Positions 30,709 through 40,226 of a DNA stretch of 64,000 nucleotides are shown one piece after another. This DNA comes from an uncultured Pseudomonadales bacterium (lineage in GTDB: Bacteria; Pseudomonadota; Gammaproteobacteria; Pseudomonadales; Azotimanducaceae). Below the pieces are notes generated by a model. That model was not told the DNA's origin. It saw only the letters and a program-made list of their open reading frames with translations, and made no database searches. Positions within the stretch are counted from its first letter, which is position 1, and each line of letters starts with the position of its first letter. The stretch spans positions 2,108,001 to 2,172,000 of the forward strand of contig OY282447.1 of NCBI GenBank assembly GCA_958296165.1, given 5' to 3'. A program made the translations under genes and the position numbers.

Positions 30709-31692
30709 ATGGCAGAAAGAGAAATCACTTACGTTGCGGCCATTGCCGAAGGCGCAACCACCATCCTCAACGAGCAAGACAGCGCCTTCATCGCCGGCGA
30801 AGACGTCGCTGGCGCCGGTGGCGTGTTCGGCTCCTATCGCGGGCTGCTCGACGAGTTCGGGCCAGGGCGCATCGTCGATACGCCGATCTCCGAAGAAGGC
30901 ATCGTCGGTTTGGGCGTCGGCGCTGCGGCCACTGGCTTAAGGCCGGTCATCGACATCATGTTCATGGACTTCATGGGCGAGTGCATGGACGAGATCGCCA
31001 ATCAGATGGCAAAGATGCGCTACATGTTCGGCGGCGCGGCGAAGCTGCCGATCACGGTCGTCACCATGTCTGGCGCTGGCATGAACATGGCGGCGCAGCA
31101 CTCGCAGAGCCTGGAGGCTTGGCTGTGCCACCTGCCCGGCTTGAAGGTGGTGACGCCGGCGACGCCCTACGACGCCAAGGGCCTCTTGATCGCGGCTTCC
31201 CGAGACGACAACCCGGTGTTCGTAGTGATGAACAAGCTCTCGCTGCGCACTAGCGGGCCGGTGCCGGAAGAAGCCTACACGGTTCCCATCGGCCAAGCCA
31301 AAGTGGTGCGCGAAGGCGAGGATCTCACCATCGTCACCTACAGCCGTATGGTGCGCGAAGCGTTGACCGCCGCCGAAACCTTCGCCAAGGAAGGCATCGA
31401 TGCAGAAGTGATCGATTTGCGCTCGCTGCAACCCTTGGACATCGACACCGTGCTGGCTTCCGTCCGCAAGACCGGCCGCGCCGTGGTCGTTCACGAGGCG
31501 GTGCGTTTCGCAGGATTGGGAGGCGAGATCGCCGCGCAAATCCAAGAGCAAGCGTTCGACGACCTCGATGCTCCCGTCGCCCGCGTCGGCGCACCGTTCT
31601 CGCCCGTGCCGTTCAGCTCGGTACTCGAACAGACGTATCTGCCCAATGCGGAGAAGATCGTCGCCGAAGCGAAGCACGTAATCGGCCTATGA
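30709..31692 (+). CDS. acoB: Thiamine-dependent dehydrogenase E1 beta
   Basis: 327 residues, preceded by AGGAGGAGAAGAA, an excellent ribosome binding site. Contains IAGEDVAGAGGVFGSYRGLL, RIVDTPISEEGIVGLGVGAA, FMDFMGECMDEIANQMAKM and the C-terminal GRAVVVHEAVRFAGLGGEIA, all typical of E1 beta. It completes the heterotetrameric E1 with the gene just upstream. A gap of about 380 bp separates it from the AcoX-like gene, so the two may need separate promoters. Confidence 0.9.
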   Translation: MAEREITYVAAIAEGATTILNEQDSAFIAGEDVAGAGGVFGSYRGLLDEFGPGRIVDTPISEEGIVGLGVGAAATGLRPVIDIMFMDFMGECMDEIANQMAKMRYMFGGAAKLPITVVTMSGAGMNMAAQHSQSLEAWLCHLPGLKVVTPATPYDAKGLLIAASRDDNPVFVVMNKLSLRTSGPVPEEAYTVPIGQAKVVREGEDLTIVTYSRMVREALTAAETFAKEGIDAEVIDLRSLQPLDIDTVLASVRKTGRAVVVHEAVRFAGLGGEIAAQIQEQAFDDLDAPVARVGAPFSPVPFSSVLEQTYLPNAEKIVAEAKHVIGL

Positions 31693-32072
31693 CGGATCTG
31701 TAAGTTGCTTCGCTGCCCCGCTGGCGGGCGGCGATGCGCTTGAATGGCTGTATTTATCAGTAGGTTGCGCCGCTGCGCTACATGCGCACGCGCAAGACAC
31801 CGTCTCGCATCAAATCGTGCAGCGCGTTTTGGATCGCGGCCGGGCGAAGTTGGTTCTGCACTACAAACATCGAATGTGTTGGACGAGTCGCGAGCGACGC
31901 GCAGGCTTGGCACTGTGGGCTAGCTTACGACATCGGGATTGGCAAGGAAGGGATGAAGCGACAGGAATAGGAGGCGTAGGAGCGTAGGATTGGGTCGGAG
32001 ACAAGGGGAACATGGGCCATTCGTTGTTGGCGTACACTTGGCCGCACAGCAGGCCATGCCAGCGGCGGTTTC
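31693..32072. other. Intergenic gap inside the aco-like cluster
   Basis: 380 bases with no convincing gene, RNA or strong hairpin. A purine-rich tract rich in AGGA/TAGG occurs at about 31945-32000. Confidence 0.4.
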
Positions 32073-33083
32073 TTGATCCAATCGGTCGGCCTAGTGGCGA
32101 ATCCCGCGTCGGGCAAGGATGTTCGGCGCATCACCGCACGGGCGTCGGTGTTCGACAATCAGGAGAAGACGGCGATGGTGCGCCGGGCGCTGGTGGGTGT
32201 GCGGGCGATGAGCCAGGCGCCGATTCGCTACTTGCCTGATCCGCACCATGTCGCCCGGCAGGCGCTTGACGAGTTGGGCATTCGTGGCCAGGCGCTAGAG
32301 GTCGCCATCCATGCCAAGGCAGAAGACACCACCCGTGCCGCTGGCGCACTGCAAGGCGCGGCGGCGGTCATTGTGCTTGGCGGCGACGGCACCAACCGGG
32401 CGTTCGCCAAGGGCTGGCTGGACGCGCCGTTGATCTCGCTCTCCACCGGCACGAACAACGCCTTTCCGGTGATGCGCGAAGCAACCACCGCTGGCGCCGC
32501 GGCCGGCATTCTTGCGAACGGCCGCGTCCCGCTCGAACAGGTGGCGGCGCAGGCCAAGGTGATCCATGTCGAAATCGATGGCGAAGCGCCTGATCTGGCG
32601 TTGATCGACGCCGTGTTCACCGCCGACCGCTTCGTTGGCGCTCGAGCGTTGGACGACCCTGCAAGGCTGATCTCCGCGATGCTCACGCAAGCGGATCCAG
32701 CTGGCGTGGGCATGACATCGGTGGCCGGCTTCGTCTACCCGCTGAAGGCGCATGAAGACCGGGCCCTAACGCTGCGCTTTAGCGACAAGTCGCCGCATAC
32801 GGTCACCGCCGCGCTGGCGCCCGGACGCTTCGAGCACATCGGCGTCGCCGCAGCCGAGCTCGTGCCGCTTGGCGTTGCGGACGAAGTCGTCGGCCCGGGC
32901 GTATTGGCCTTCGACGGCGAACGGGAGCGCGTGCTGCAGAGCGGCCAGAGCGCAACCTTGCGTGTACTTGGGAACGGCCCGTGGGTGGTCGATGTGGGGA
33001 AGGTGCTGGCAACCGTCGCTGGCTGCGAGCAGCTCATAAGCAGGGATTGCAGAGCAACATTAGGAGGAAGCGATGGCAACTGA
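32073..33083 (+). CDS. acoX: ATP-NAD kinase-like protein, AcoX type
   Basis: Up to 336 residues; the start is uncertain (TTG at 32073). SVGLVANPASGKDVRRI at the N-terminus and IVLGGDGTNRAFAKGW are the NAD-kinase-fold signatures (GGDGT), followed by LSTGTNNAFP. Kinases of this sub-type are found in acetoin catabolic operons as AcoX, whose biochemical role is unsettled. It lies between the E1 genes and the E2 gene and overlaps the E2 start by 11 bp, supporting that assignment over a general NAD kinase. Confidence 0.75.
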   Translation: MIQSVGLVANPASGKDVRRITARASVFDNQEKTAMVRRALVGVRAMSQAPIRYLPDPHHVARQALDELGIRGQALEVAIHAKAEDTTRAAGALQGAAAVIVLGGDGTNRAFAKGWLDAPLISLSTGTNNAFPVMREATTAGAAAGILANGRVPLEQVAAQAKVIHVEIDGEAPDLALIDAVFTADRFVGARALDDPARLISAMLTQADPAGVGMTSVAGFVYPLKAHEDRALTLRFSDKSPHTVTAALAPGRFEHIGVAAAELVPLGVADEVVGPGVLAFDGERERVLQSGQSATLRVLGNGPWVVDVGKVLATVAGCEQLISRDCRATLGGSDGN

Positions 33084-34308
33084 GATATATCTCGTCAAAG
33101 TGGGAATGACCATGCACGAGGGCACGGTGGATGAGTGGTACATCGGCGACGGGGAGCGAGTGGAGTCCGGGGGGCTGCTATACCGCTTGGAGACGGAGAA
33201 GGTGAATCTGGACGTGGATGCCGAAACGTCTGGCACGGTCAAGCAATTGGTGTCCGCAGGCACCACTCTGGAACCCGGGGACGTGGTGGGCTACATCTAC
33301 GCAGACGGCGAGACCATTCCCGATGTGCTGCCGGCCCCCACGCCGAAGCGCGACATCTCCGTGCGTGAAGAGTCGCCGCCAGCACAAGCAGCGCCCCCCG
33401 CGGCGCCCGCCGAACCCGCCCCAGAGAGAAAGCGCGTCGCAGCCTCACCAGTGGCACGCAAGCTCGCCGCGGAACTGAACGTCGACTTGGCCACCGTCAA
33501 CGGCACCGGCCCGCGCGGTCGCATCACCAAGGAAGATGTCCAACAGGCCGCCGCACTCATACCCGCCGCAGCGCCACCCGCCACACTCACACCCGCCGCG
33601 GCACCCCCCGCCGCAGCGCCATCCGCCAACGCCGTACCGCTGCGCGGAATGCGCAAGACCATTGCCGAACGCATGCACGCGAGCTTGCGCGACTCCGCCC
33701 AGCTCACCATCACGATGGAAGCCGCAATGGACGAAGCCGTGAAGCTCCGCCAGAGCCTCAACGACGAATGGCAGAGCGCCGGCATCCGCGTCACCTACAC
33801 GGACCTCGTGCTAACCGCGGCGACCAAAGCGCTGCGGCAGCACCCAGCCATGAATGCCGCCCTCATAGACGATGCCATCGCCCGCTTCGATGCGGTTCAC
33901 ATCGGCGTGGCCGTAGCGCTCGACGAGGGCTTGATCGTGCCGGTGGTGAAGGATGCCCACGCCAAGAGCTTGCGGCAGATCGCCGTCGAAGCAGCGGATC
34001 TTGCCGGCCGGGCGCGCGCCGGCAAACTGGCCATCGACGACGTGGAAGGCGGCACGTTCACCGTGACCTCGCTCGGCATGTACGGCGTAGACGGCTTCAC
34101 GCCAATCCTCAATCCGCCGCAAGCCGGCATCCTCGGCGTCGGCCGTCTTTACGATGGCGTGCGGTGGCACGGCGACCGGCCGGCCAAGGAGCAGCGGTTG
34201 CGCCTGTCGCTCACATGGGATCACCGCGTAATCGACGGCGCCCCGGCAGCCGAGTTCCTCGCTACAGTGCGGGGCTACTTGGAGTCGCCGTTCCGCCTGC
34301 TGGTTTAG
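33073..34308 (+). CDS. acoC: Dihydrolipoamide acyltransferase E2 of the aco-like complex
   Basis: 411 residues. The single lipoyl domain (1-78) carries Lys43 in LETEKVNLDV. A Pro/Ala-rich linker leads to the E3-binding domain (ASPVARKLAAELNVDLATV...GPRGRITKEDV, about 130-170). A second Ala/Pro linker with near-repeats (AAAPPA) leads to the catalytic domain ending in LTWDHRVIDGAPAAEFLA. It accepts the acyl group from E1 and passes it to CoA. The gene starts inside the end of acoX, after AGGAGG. No lipoamide dehydrogenase (E3) is in the window, so E3 must come from elsewhere. Confidence 0.9.
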   Translation: MATEIYLVKVGMTMHEGTVDEWYIGDGERVESGGLLYRLETEKVNLDVDAETSGTVKQLVSAGTTLEPGDVVGYIYADGETIPDVLPAPTPKRDISVREESPPAQAAPPAAPAEPAPERKRVAASPVARKLAAELNVDLATVNGTGPRGRITKEDVQQAAALIPAAAPPATLTPAAAPPAAAPSANAVPLRGMRKTIAERMHASLRDSAQLTITMEAAMDEAVKLRQSLNDEWQSAGIRVTYTDLVLTAATKALRQHPAMNAALIDDAIARFDAVHIGVAVALDEGLIVPVVKDAHAKSLRQIAVEAADLAGRARAGKLAIDDVEGGTFTVTSLGMYGVDGFTPILNPPQAGILGVGRLYDGVRWHGDRPAKEQRLRLSLTWDHRVIDGAPAAEFLATVRGYLESPFRLLV

Positions 34309-34348
34309 GCTGGACGAGGGCTGGACGAGGAAAGAGTAGGAGCAAGAA

Positions 34349-36322
34349 GTGTATGCAAGCAACCGCTTAGCGCTGCGCCCGACGATCGCCCTGACCGCTG
34401 TGCTTGCGTTCGCGGCTGCGCCCGCTGGCGCAGGTGCGCCCGCTAACGCGGGTGCGCCCGCTGGCCCGGGCGGGGAAGAACTGCCACGCACATGGTTCGA
34501 TGGCGCAAAGACGGCGAGCGAGTTGGGGATCACGGCTTTCCAGCAAAGCCCGCTGCTCGACGACCGCAATTTGCCGCCGGTGGCGGAGCGCCTGCCGGAC
34601 GACCCAGTGGTCATCGAGCCGCTGCGCAACATCGGCAAGTACGGCGGCACAGCCCGCATCGCACTGGACGACAGCTGGCAGTTCTTCAATTGGGAACCGG
34701 CCGTGACGATCGGCGCCGACATGCGCACCACACTGCCCAATCTGGCGCAGCGATGGACCATCAGCGAGGACGGCCGCATCCTCACGATCTACCTGCGCAA
34801 AGGGCTGCGCTGGTCGGACGGCCATCCGCTAACGGCGGACGACTTCGGCTTTAACTTCAACAACATCTGGATGGACAAGGAGATGTCGCCGGTCACTTCG
34901 CGCATGGTGTTCGGCGGCACCTTCGTGAAGATCGACGACCTCACCTTCCAATACGTGTTCGACGAACCCAACCCCGGCTTCATCAACTTCTTCGCCCAAT
35001 ACGGCAGCCATTTCGCCGATCCGAAGCACTTCCTGGAGCGATACCACCCCATGTTCTCCAACCGCGAAGCGCTTGAGCGCTATGTGAAGGACGAGGGCTT
35101 CATTAGCTGGATGGCGCTGATGGTGGCGCTGCGCGGCTGGAACAACGAACGTGCGGCCGAGGTGCCGACGCTGCGGGCCTACCGCGTCAAGCGGCGCACG
35201 CTCACGATGATGCGCCTGGAGCGCAACCCCTACTACTTCAAGGTGGACCCGGCCGGCAACCAGCTTCCCTACATCGATGCGGTCGACGCCGAGATCATCT
35301 TGGACAACTCGGAACTCGTCACGGCGATGGCGGCCACGGGCCAGTTGGATTTCGCAGCGTTCTCGCTGCGCACGCAGGACATCCCGCTGCTCAAGCTCGG
35401 CGAACGCGACGGCGTGGCCAAGGTGCTGATTTGGACGCGCCTGCACATCAGCGACGTGGCCATCCAGCCAAACTACAACTACGCGGACAAGAAGCTCGCC
35501 AACTTGCTGTGGGACAAACGCTTCCGCATCGCGCTGTCGCACGCCATCAACCGCGACGAGATGAACGACATCATCTACTTCGGCCGCGGCGTGCCGAGCC
35601 AGGTCACCGTCCACCCCACCAGCGTGTTCTACGACCCGGCCAACGCCGCCCGCTACGCGAACTACGACCCCGACTACGCCAACGCCCTGCTGGACGAACT
35701 GGGCCTTGAAGACGGCGACGGCGACGGTCTGCGCGAGTACCCGGACGGCGAGCAGCTCGTCATTACGATGGAGTTTCTGGATTTCGAGACGCCGAAGGCG
35801 ATCACTATGGAACTGGTGGCGGACTACTGGCGCGCCGTGGGGGTGGATCTGCGCTTGAAGCAGGTGGACCGCAGCCTGCAATCCGCCCGCGCCCAGGCTG
35901 GCGAGATGCAGATGACGCTGTGGCACGCAGACAAGGTGATGGACGTGCTGTTTCCGCTGCTGCCGGATTGGTTCGTGCCGCACCGCGCCGGCTGGGACAT
36001 CGCCATGTGGAACGACTGGGCGCGCTACTACCAAACCAAAGGGCGCATCGGCGAGGAGCCGCCGCCCGTAATCAAACAGATCCACCGTTGGAACGATCAG
36101 TTCCGCGAAGCGACCGACCCCGCCGAACGGATGATCGCCGGCCAGAAGATTGTGGACGCCGCTTCGCAGAACCTGTGGACCATCGGCACCGTCGGCCAGG
36201 CGCCGCACCCTGTGGTGATCTCCCGACGCCTCAAGAACGTGCCGACCGAGGGCATCTGGGGCTGGGACAACCGTTGGACGCTGGCATACCATCCATCGAC
36301 TTGGTATTTCGACGGGGATTAG
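34349..36322 (+). CDS. Extracellular solute-binding protein, family 5 (ABC transporter)
   Basis: 657 residues. GTG start after AGGAG. A signal peptide (residues 1-29) is followed by a small Ala/Pro/Gly repeat (PAGAGAPANAGAPAGPGG), encoded by near-identical 18-bp units at 34427-34470. The mature protein has GKYGGTARIAL, TIYLRKGLRWSDGHPLTADDFGF and LSHAINRDEMNDIIYFGRG, characteristic of oligopeptide/dipeptide/opine-type binding proteins. No permease or ATPase genes are adjacent. Orphan family-5 proteins of this long kind are frequent in uncultured marine bacteria. Confidence 0.88.
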   Translation: MYASNRLALRPTIALTAVLAFAAAPAGAGAPANAGAPAGPGGEELPRTWFDGAKTASELGITAFQQSPLLDDRNLPPVAERLPDDPVVIEPLRNIGKYGGTARIALDDSWQFFNWEPAVTIGADMRTTLPNLAQRWTISEDGRILTIYLRKGLRWSDGHPLTADDFGFNFNNIWMDKEMSPVTSRMVFGGTFVKIDDLTFQYVFDEPNPGFINFFAQYGSHFADPKHFLERYHPMFSNREALERYVKDEGFISWMALMVALRGWNNERAAEVPTLRAYRVKRRTLTMMRLERNPYYFKVDPAGNQLPYIDAVDAEIILDNSELVTAMAATGQLDFAAFSLRTQDIPLLKLGERDGVAKVLIWTRLHISDVAIQPNYNYADKKLANLLWDKRFRIALSHAINRDEMNDIIYFGRGVPSQVTVHPTSVFYDPANAARYANYDPDYANALLDELGLEDGDGDGLREYPDGEQLVITMEFLDFETPKAITMELVADYWRAVGVDLRLKQVDRSLQSARAQAGEMQMTLWHADKVMDVLFPLLPDWFVPHRAGWDIAMWNDWARYYQTKGRIGEEPPPVIKQIHRWNDQFREATDPAERMIAGQKIVDAASQNLWTIGTVGQAPHPVVISRRLKNVPTEGIWGWDNRWTLAYHPSTWYFDGD

Positions 36323-36427
36323 CCCGCCGTACGTCGGCCTCGCGCACACACGCTGTTGGCGCGCAACCGACTTGCCGTTGGTTCCGCCAAACGGGATGAT
36401 CCGTTCTTTCTTGCTGTGGAAGACCTG

Positions 36428-37183
36428 ATGCCACCCCTGCCCGCCGCCAACGAGACCAAGCACAAGAACGACATCTACGGCAACGTCGACGATCCCGAGG
36501 CCAGGAGCGAGACGCGCGCGGCGACGCCGGCTGCCACCGTAGTGCTGCTGCGCGACGGCGCCGATGGACCGGAAGTGCTGATGCTGCGCAAGAACTCCAA
36601 GATCGCCTTCGGCGGCATGTGGGTATTCCCCGGCGGGCGCATCGATGCGGCCGACTATCCGCCGGATGGCGACAAGGAGGCTGGCGCCCGCAACGCCGCG
36701 GCGCGAGAAGCGCGGGAAGAGGCTGGCGTGGACGTCGACCCGGCGCACTTCGTGTGGTTCGCGCACTGGACGCCGCCGCCAAGCACGCCCGTGCGCTTCG
36801 CCACTTGGTTCTTCGCGGCTCGCGGCGACGATCAAATGGTGGTGATCGACGACGGCGAGATCAAGGATCACCAGTGGATTCGGCCAACCGACGCGCTGGC
36901 CAAGCACGACGCTGGCGAGATCGACTTGGTGCCGCCCACTTGGGTAACGCTCTACCACGTGAGCCGCTACCAGCCGGTGGATGCGCTGCTAGGCCACTTT
37001 CGTGCGCGCACGGCGCGGTTCTACGAAACCCGCGCGGTGAAGCGCAGCGACGGCATACGCGTAGCGCTCTGGGCCGGAGACGCCGGCTACGAGGATTGGG
37101 ACGCCGACCGCACCGGCCCCCGCCACCGTCTCGTGATGCCGCAGGACGGCTTCACGTTCGAGAACGACGTAGCGGACTACTAA
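36428..37183 (+). CDS. NUDIX hydrolase
   Basis: 251 residues from ATG 36428 (a TTG at 36356 would add 24). VFPGGRIDAADYPP and AAREAREEAGVDVD together form a NUDIX box with an insertion of about ten residues between the glycine part and the REAxEE part. GTP/ADP-sugar, CoA or nucleotide substrates are all possible. The C-terminal 100 residues (WVTLYHVSRYQPVDALLGHF) resemble those of CoA- or acyl-CoA-type NUDIX proteins. Confidence 0.82.
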   Translation: MPPLPAANETKHKNDIYGNVDDPEARSETRAATPAATVVLLRDGADGPEVLMLRKNSKIAFGGMWVFPGGRIDAADYPPDGDKEAGARNAAAREAREEAGVDVDPAHFVWFAHWTPPPSTPVRFATWFFAARGDDQMVVIDDGEIKDHQWIRPTDALAKHDAGEIDLVPPTWVTLYHVSRYQPVDALLGHFRARTARFYETRAVKRSDGIRVALWAGDAGYEDWDADRTGPRHRLVMPQDGFTFENDVADY

Positions 37184-37477
37184 AGCGGGCTCCTCGCACA
37201 TGCGCTCGCTTGATGGGCCGAGGGCCGGCGCCTTCGCCGCCATGCTGTTCTTGCCAGACGGTGCGCTAAGTTCGTGCGTGGGGAGACGCGTGCGGCTGCA
37301 CGAATCCGTACACGGGCGACTTTCCTACAGAAGAATCAGCGATCTGCCGTGGATTCGCCGGCTCGACAGCGGCCAAGATGTGCGCCGTTCAGCCTTAGAG
37401 CGCCACCGCGATGTGCGTATTGAGCCTACCCGTACCGCCGGCCGCGCCGGCGCCCAAGTTCGGCGCACCGTGCTACA

Positions 37478-38581
37478 GTGGCGACCGAAGCGGCGTTTTC
37501 GCGCCGTCCGCTCGGCTTTCCGATGAGCGCAGCTATGCCAAACCCCGCACCAAACCCCGCACCAAACCCCGCACCAAACCCTGCCCCAAACCTTACGCCA
37601 GACCCCGCAACGCAGCCATCGCCGTGTGCTTCGCGCTGTGCCGCCACGCGGTCCGTGCGCGAATCCCGCACGCCGCACTACCGCGACCTGTCGGACGAAG
37701 CGCTCGACGCCTACATCGAATCGCTGGAGATCGAACGGGCAGCGGCGGATCCGTGGCTTCTGCCAGCTGTGGACCAACGCCGGATCGCAGCCCTTGGCGA
37801 CGCCTTCCATCGCACCTATCACGTCCTCGACCAAGCCGACCTGCCGGAAGAGACGGAGGATGAGAAGCTGACACCGACGCCTCTGCACACGGCGCTGTGC
37901 GTGGGACTGCAGGCCGGCTTGGAGCTCCGCTACCACGGCCGCGACGACGTGCTCGCCGTACAAGAACTCGGCCTCTACTACGACTCCGTGTCCGACATGC
38001 GTGCCGGCCGCGCTGCGCCGGATCTGTCGGTGGTGTTCGGCGCTTCTCCGCGCGGTCGGCGGTCCTACGTGTTCTGGCGCGAGCGCAAGGCGCCGGCGTT
38101 CGCGATGGAGGTGTTGTCGCCCTCCACGTGGCAGCGGGACGTGGGCTTGAAGCGCGACATTTACGCCAAGCTCGGCATCCGCGACTACGTCATCTTCGAC
38201 CCGGACGACCACATCGCGCCGCGGCTGCAAGGCTTCGCGCTGCGCGACGGCGCGTACCAGCCGGTGCCTGCCAAGGCACTTCCCGGCGGTATGGTTGGGG
38301 TTTGGAGCGAGGCGCTCGGCCTGTACGTATGCCACGAGGAACCGTGGCCGGAATCCGGTTGGCGCACCGACGGAGAGGTCGGCAAACTGCGCTGGTACGA
38401 CCCCGCCGAGCGCCGATACCTCGAAACTCCGAAGGAGACAGCGCAGAGGGCCGACCAAGAGCAAAGACGAGCCGACCAAGAGCAAGAACGAGCCGACCAG
38501 GCGCAAGAACGAGCCGACGCTGCCGAAGCGCGAGTGGCGGAGTTGATGGCCCGGCTGCAGTCACTCACGGGCGAACGCTAG
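37478..38581 (+). CDS. Uma2-family (DUF820) putative nuclease with Pro-rich start and coiled-coil end
   Basis: Up to 367 residues (GTG 37478; ATG 37523 possible). Residues 20-40 are a PNPA tandem repeat encoded by 12-bp repeats (about 37535-37590). The PD-(D/E)xK-like Uma2 core follows: APDLSVVFGAS, FAMEVLSPSTWQRDVGLKRD and YAKLGIRDYVIFDP, giving D, E and K of the fold. The end is a coiled coil of repeated RADQEQ/RADAAEARVAEL. Uma2 proteins are widespread; their biological role is not clear. Confidence 0.85.
   Translation: MATEAAFSRRPLGFPMSAAMPNPAPNPAPNPAPNPAPNLTPDPATQPSPCASRCAATRSVRESRTPHYRDLSDEALDAYIESLEIERAAADPWLLPAVDQRRIAALGDAFHRTYHVLDQADLPEETEDEKLTPTPLHTALCVGLQAGLELRYHGRDDVLAVQELGLYYDSVSDMRAGRAAPDLSVVFGASPRGRRSYVFWRERKAPAFAMEVLSPSTWQRDVGLKRDIYAKLGIRDYVIFDPDDHIAPRLQGFALRDGAYQPVPAKALPGGMVGVWSEALGLYVCHEEPWPESGWRTDGEVGKLRWYDPAERRYLETPKETAQRADQEQRRADQEQERADQAQERADAAEARVAELMARLQSLTGER
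37535..37590 (+). repeat. 12-bp tandem repeat encoding NPAP units
   Basis: The unit CCAAACCCCGCA occurs about four to five times with small changes, coding PNPA in the Uma2-like protein. Such a tract could vary in length by slippage. Confidence 0.7.
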
Positions 38582-39127
38582 CAGCGCGCACCGCACCTCG
38601 CCGGCGGAGGACGCTCGGATCACCGAAAGGCCGGTGCGGCGCTCGGCCTCGGCAAAGTCGAAACTAGCATCGGCTTCCGCGTACACGACGCCAGCAGCGG
38701 TCAGACGTTGTGCCACGCGCGGCAACGCCCGGGCCAGCAGCTCGGTGCCGAACGGCGGATCGAGGAACGCCACGTCCCAGCGTTGCTCCGTCGCGCTTGC
38801 CAGCCACCGCAAGGCATCGCCACGCACGATGGTCGCCGCCGCTTGCAGCACGTCGCGATGCTGTTCGAGCAACCGTGCGGCCGCGCGATCGATCTCCACC
38901 AAAGTGGCGGTTTCGGCCCCGCGCGACAACGCCTCGAACGCCAGCGCCCCGGTGCCGGCGAACAAGTCCAACACGCGCGCTCCCGGCAACTGCGGCGCCA
39001 GCCAGTTGAAGACGGTCTCTCGCAGACGATCCGGCGTAGGTCGAACGCCGGCGGCAACGCGGAGCTTTCGCCCCTTCCAGTTCCCGCCGATAATGCGGAC
39101 TCGACTGGCCTTGGCAAACTTAGGCAT
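38561..39127 (-). CDS. rsmD: 16S rRNA (guanine966-N2)-methyltransferase RsmD
   Basis: 188 residues from ATG 39127 (MPKFAKASRVRIIGG). RPTPDRLRETVFNWL, ARVLDLFAGTGALAFEALSR and FLDPPFGTE are the SAM-binding and catalytic motifs (DPPF, target N2-methylation). An upstream in-frame start at 39223 would add a non-conserved arginine-rich stretch. Its 3' end overlaps the Uma2-like gene by 21 bp, convergent. It is divergent from ftsY, the usual proteobacterial arrangement. Confidence 0.93.
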   Translation of the reverse strand: MPKFAKASRVRIIGGNWKGRKLRVAAGVRPTPDRLRETVFNWLAPQLPGARVLDLFAGTGALAFEALSRGAETATLVEIDRAAARLLEQHRDVLQAAATIVRGDALRWLASATEQRWDVAFLDPPFGTELLARALPRVAQRLTAAGVVYAEADASFDFAEAERRTGLSVIRASSAGEVRCALLAFARE

Positions 39128-39231
39128 GGCACAGTCATCGTAGAGCGTCCGCGGACGCGGCGCACTGCACTCGCGCGGAAGATGGCGCGAGGTGGCACGG
39201 CGTGCCACGAGAAAGGAGGGCATCGGCTAGC

Positions 39232-40191
39232 ATGTGGAAGCGCAGACAGTCAGAAGCGCTAGACGATAGGCGCAGCGGCCTGTGGTCGCGCCTGAGCAGT
39301 TCGCTGGCCAACACCCGCCGCCAGATCGCCACCGGCATCGGCGACCTGCTGCTTGGCGAACGCGCCATCGACGACGACGTGCTGGACGAGTTGGAGACCA
39401 GCCTGCTGCTGGCCGATGTGGGGATGGATGCGACCGAGCGCATCATGGCCGCGCTGAAAGGGCGCGTGTCGCGGCGCGAGCTGGCCAACACCAAAGCGCT
39501 GCATGCCGCGCTGGCGGCGGAGCTGCTGGAGATCCTGGCAGGCTTGGCGAAACCCTTTGCGGTGGGCGCGGCAAGACCCTTCGTCGTGCTGGTGGCGGGC
39601 GTCAACGGCGCCGGCAAGACGACGCTGATCGGCAAGCTCGCGCATCGGCTGCGTAGCCAAGGCCATTCGGTGCTGCTGGCCGCCGGCGACACCTTCCGCG
39701 CCGCCGCGGTGGAACAACTCAAGGAGTGGGGAGATCGCACCGGCGCGCCGACGATTGCCCAGGGCCAAGGCGCCGACAGCGCTTCGGTGATCTTCGACGC
39801 CATTCAGGCCGCCAAGGCGCGGGGAGTGGACGTCGTGTTGGCAGACACCGCCGGACGCCTGCAAGCGAAGGTTGGGCTGATGGACGAACTGCGCAAGATC
39901 AAGCGCGTCATGGGCCGCCTAGACGACACGGCGCCGCATGAGGTGCTGTTGGTGATGGACGCTGGCGTTGGCCAGAACGCGCTCTCGCAGGTGGCGGAGT
40001 TCGGCAAGGCGGTTGGCGTGACTGCCCTGGCGTTCACCAAACTCGACGGCACTGCCAAGGCCGGCGTGCTGGTGGCCATCGCGGCCCAACAGCTGCCGGT
40101 GTACTTCGTGGGCGTAGGCGAAGGAGTCGAGGATCTGCAGCCGTTCGAGCCGCAAGCGTTCGTAGACGCGCTGCTCGCGCAGCCGGAATAG
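39232..40191 (+). CDS. ftsY: Signal recognition particle receptor FtsY
   Basis: 319 residues. The N-domain is followed by the GTPase G-domain: VLVAGVNGAGKTTLIGKLAH (G1), AAGDTFRAAAVEQL (G2), VVLADTAGRLQ (G3), TKLDGTAKAG (G4) and GVGEGVEDLQPF at the end. It docks SRP-ribosome complexes at the inner membrane. The acidic A-domain of E. coli FtsY is missing, as in many bacteria. It is followed after 35 bp by ftsE. Confidence 0.94.
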   Translation: MWKRRQSEALDDRRSGLWSRLSSSLANTRRQIATGIGDLLLGERAIDDDVLDELETSLLLADVGMDATERIMAALKGRVSRRELANTKALHAALAAELLEILAGLAKPFAVGAARPFVVLVAGVNGAGKTTLIGKLAHRLRSQGHSVLLAAGDTFRAAAVEQLKEWGDRTGAPTIAQGQGADSASVIFDAIQAAKARGVDVVLADTAGRLQAKVGLMDELRKIKRVMGRLDDTAPHEVLLVMDAGVGQNALSQVAEFGKAVGVTALAFTKLDGTAKAGVLVAIAAQQLPVYFVGVGEGVEDLQPFEPQAFVDALLAQPE

Positions 40192-40226
40192 CGCCTTGTC
40201 CGCCTCGTTGATAATCAGCGCGAAGC

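Noticed and set aside
34829-36958. 709-residue minus-strand frame over the solute-binding protein
   Set aside because: Histidine/arginine/valine-rich shadow of the SBP and NUDIX genes; no recognised domain.
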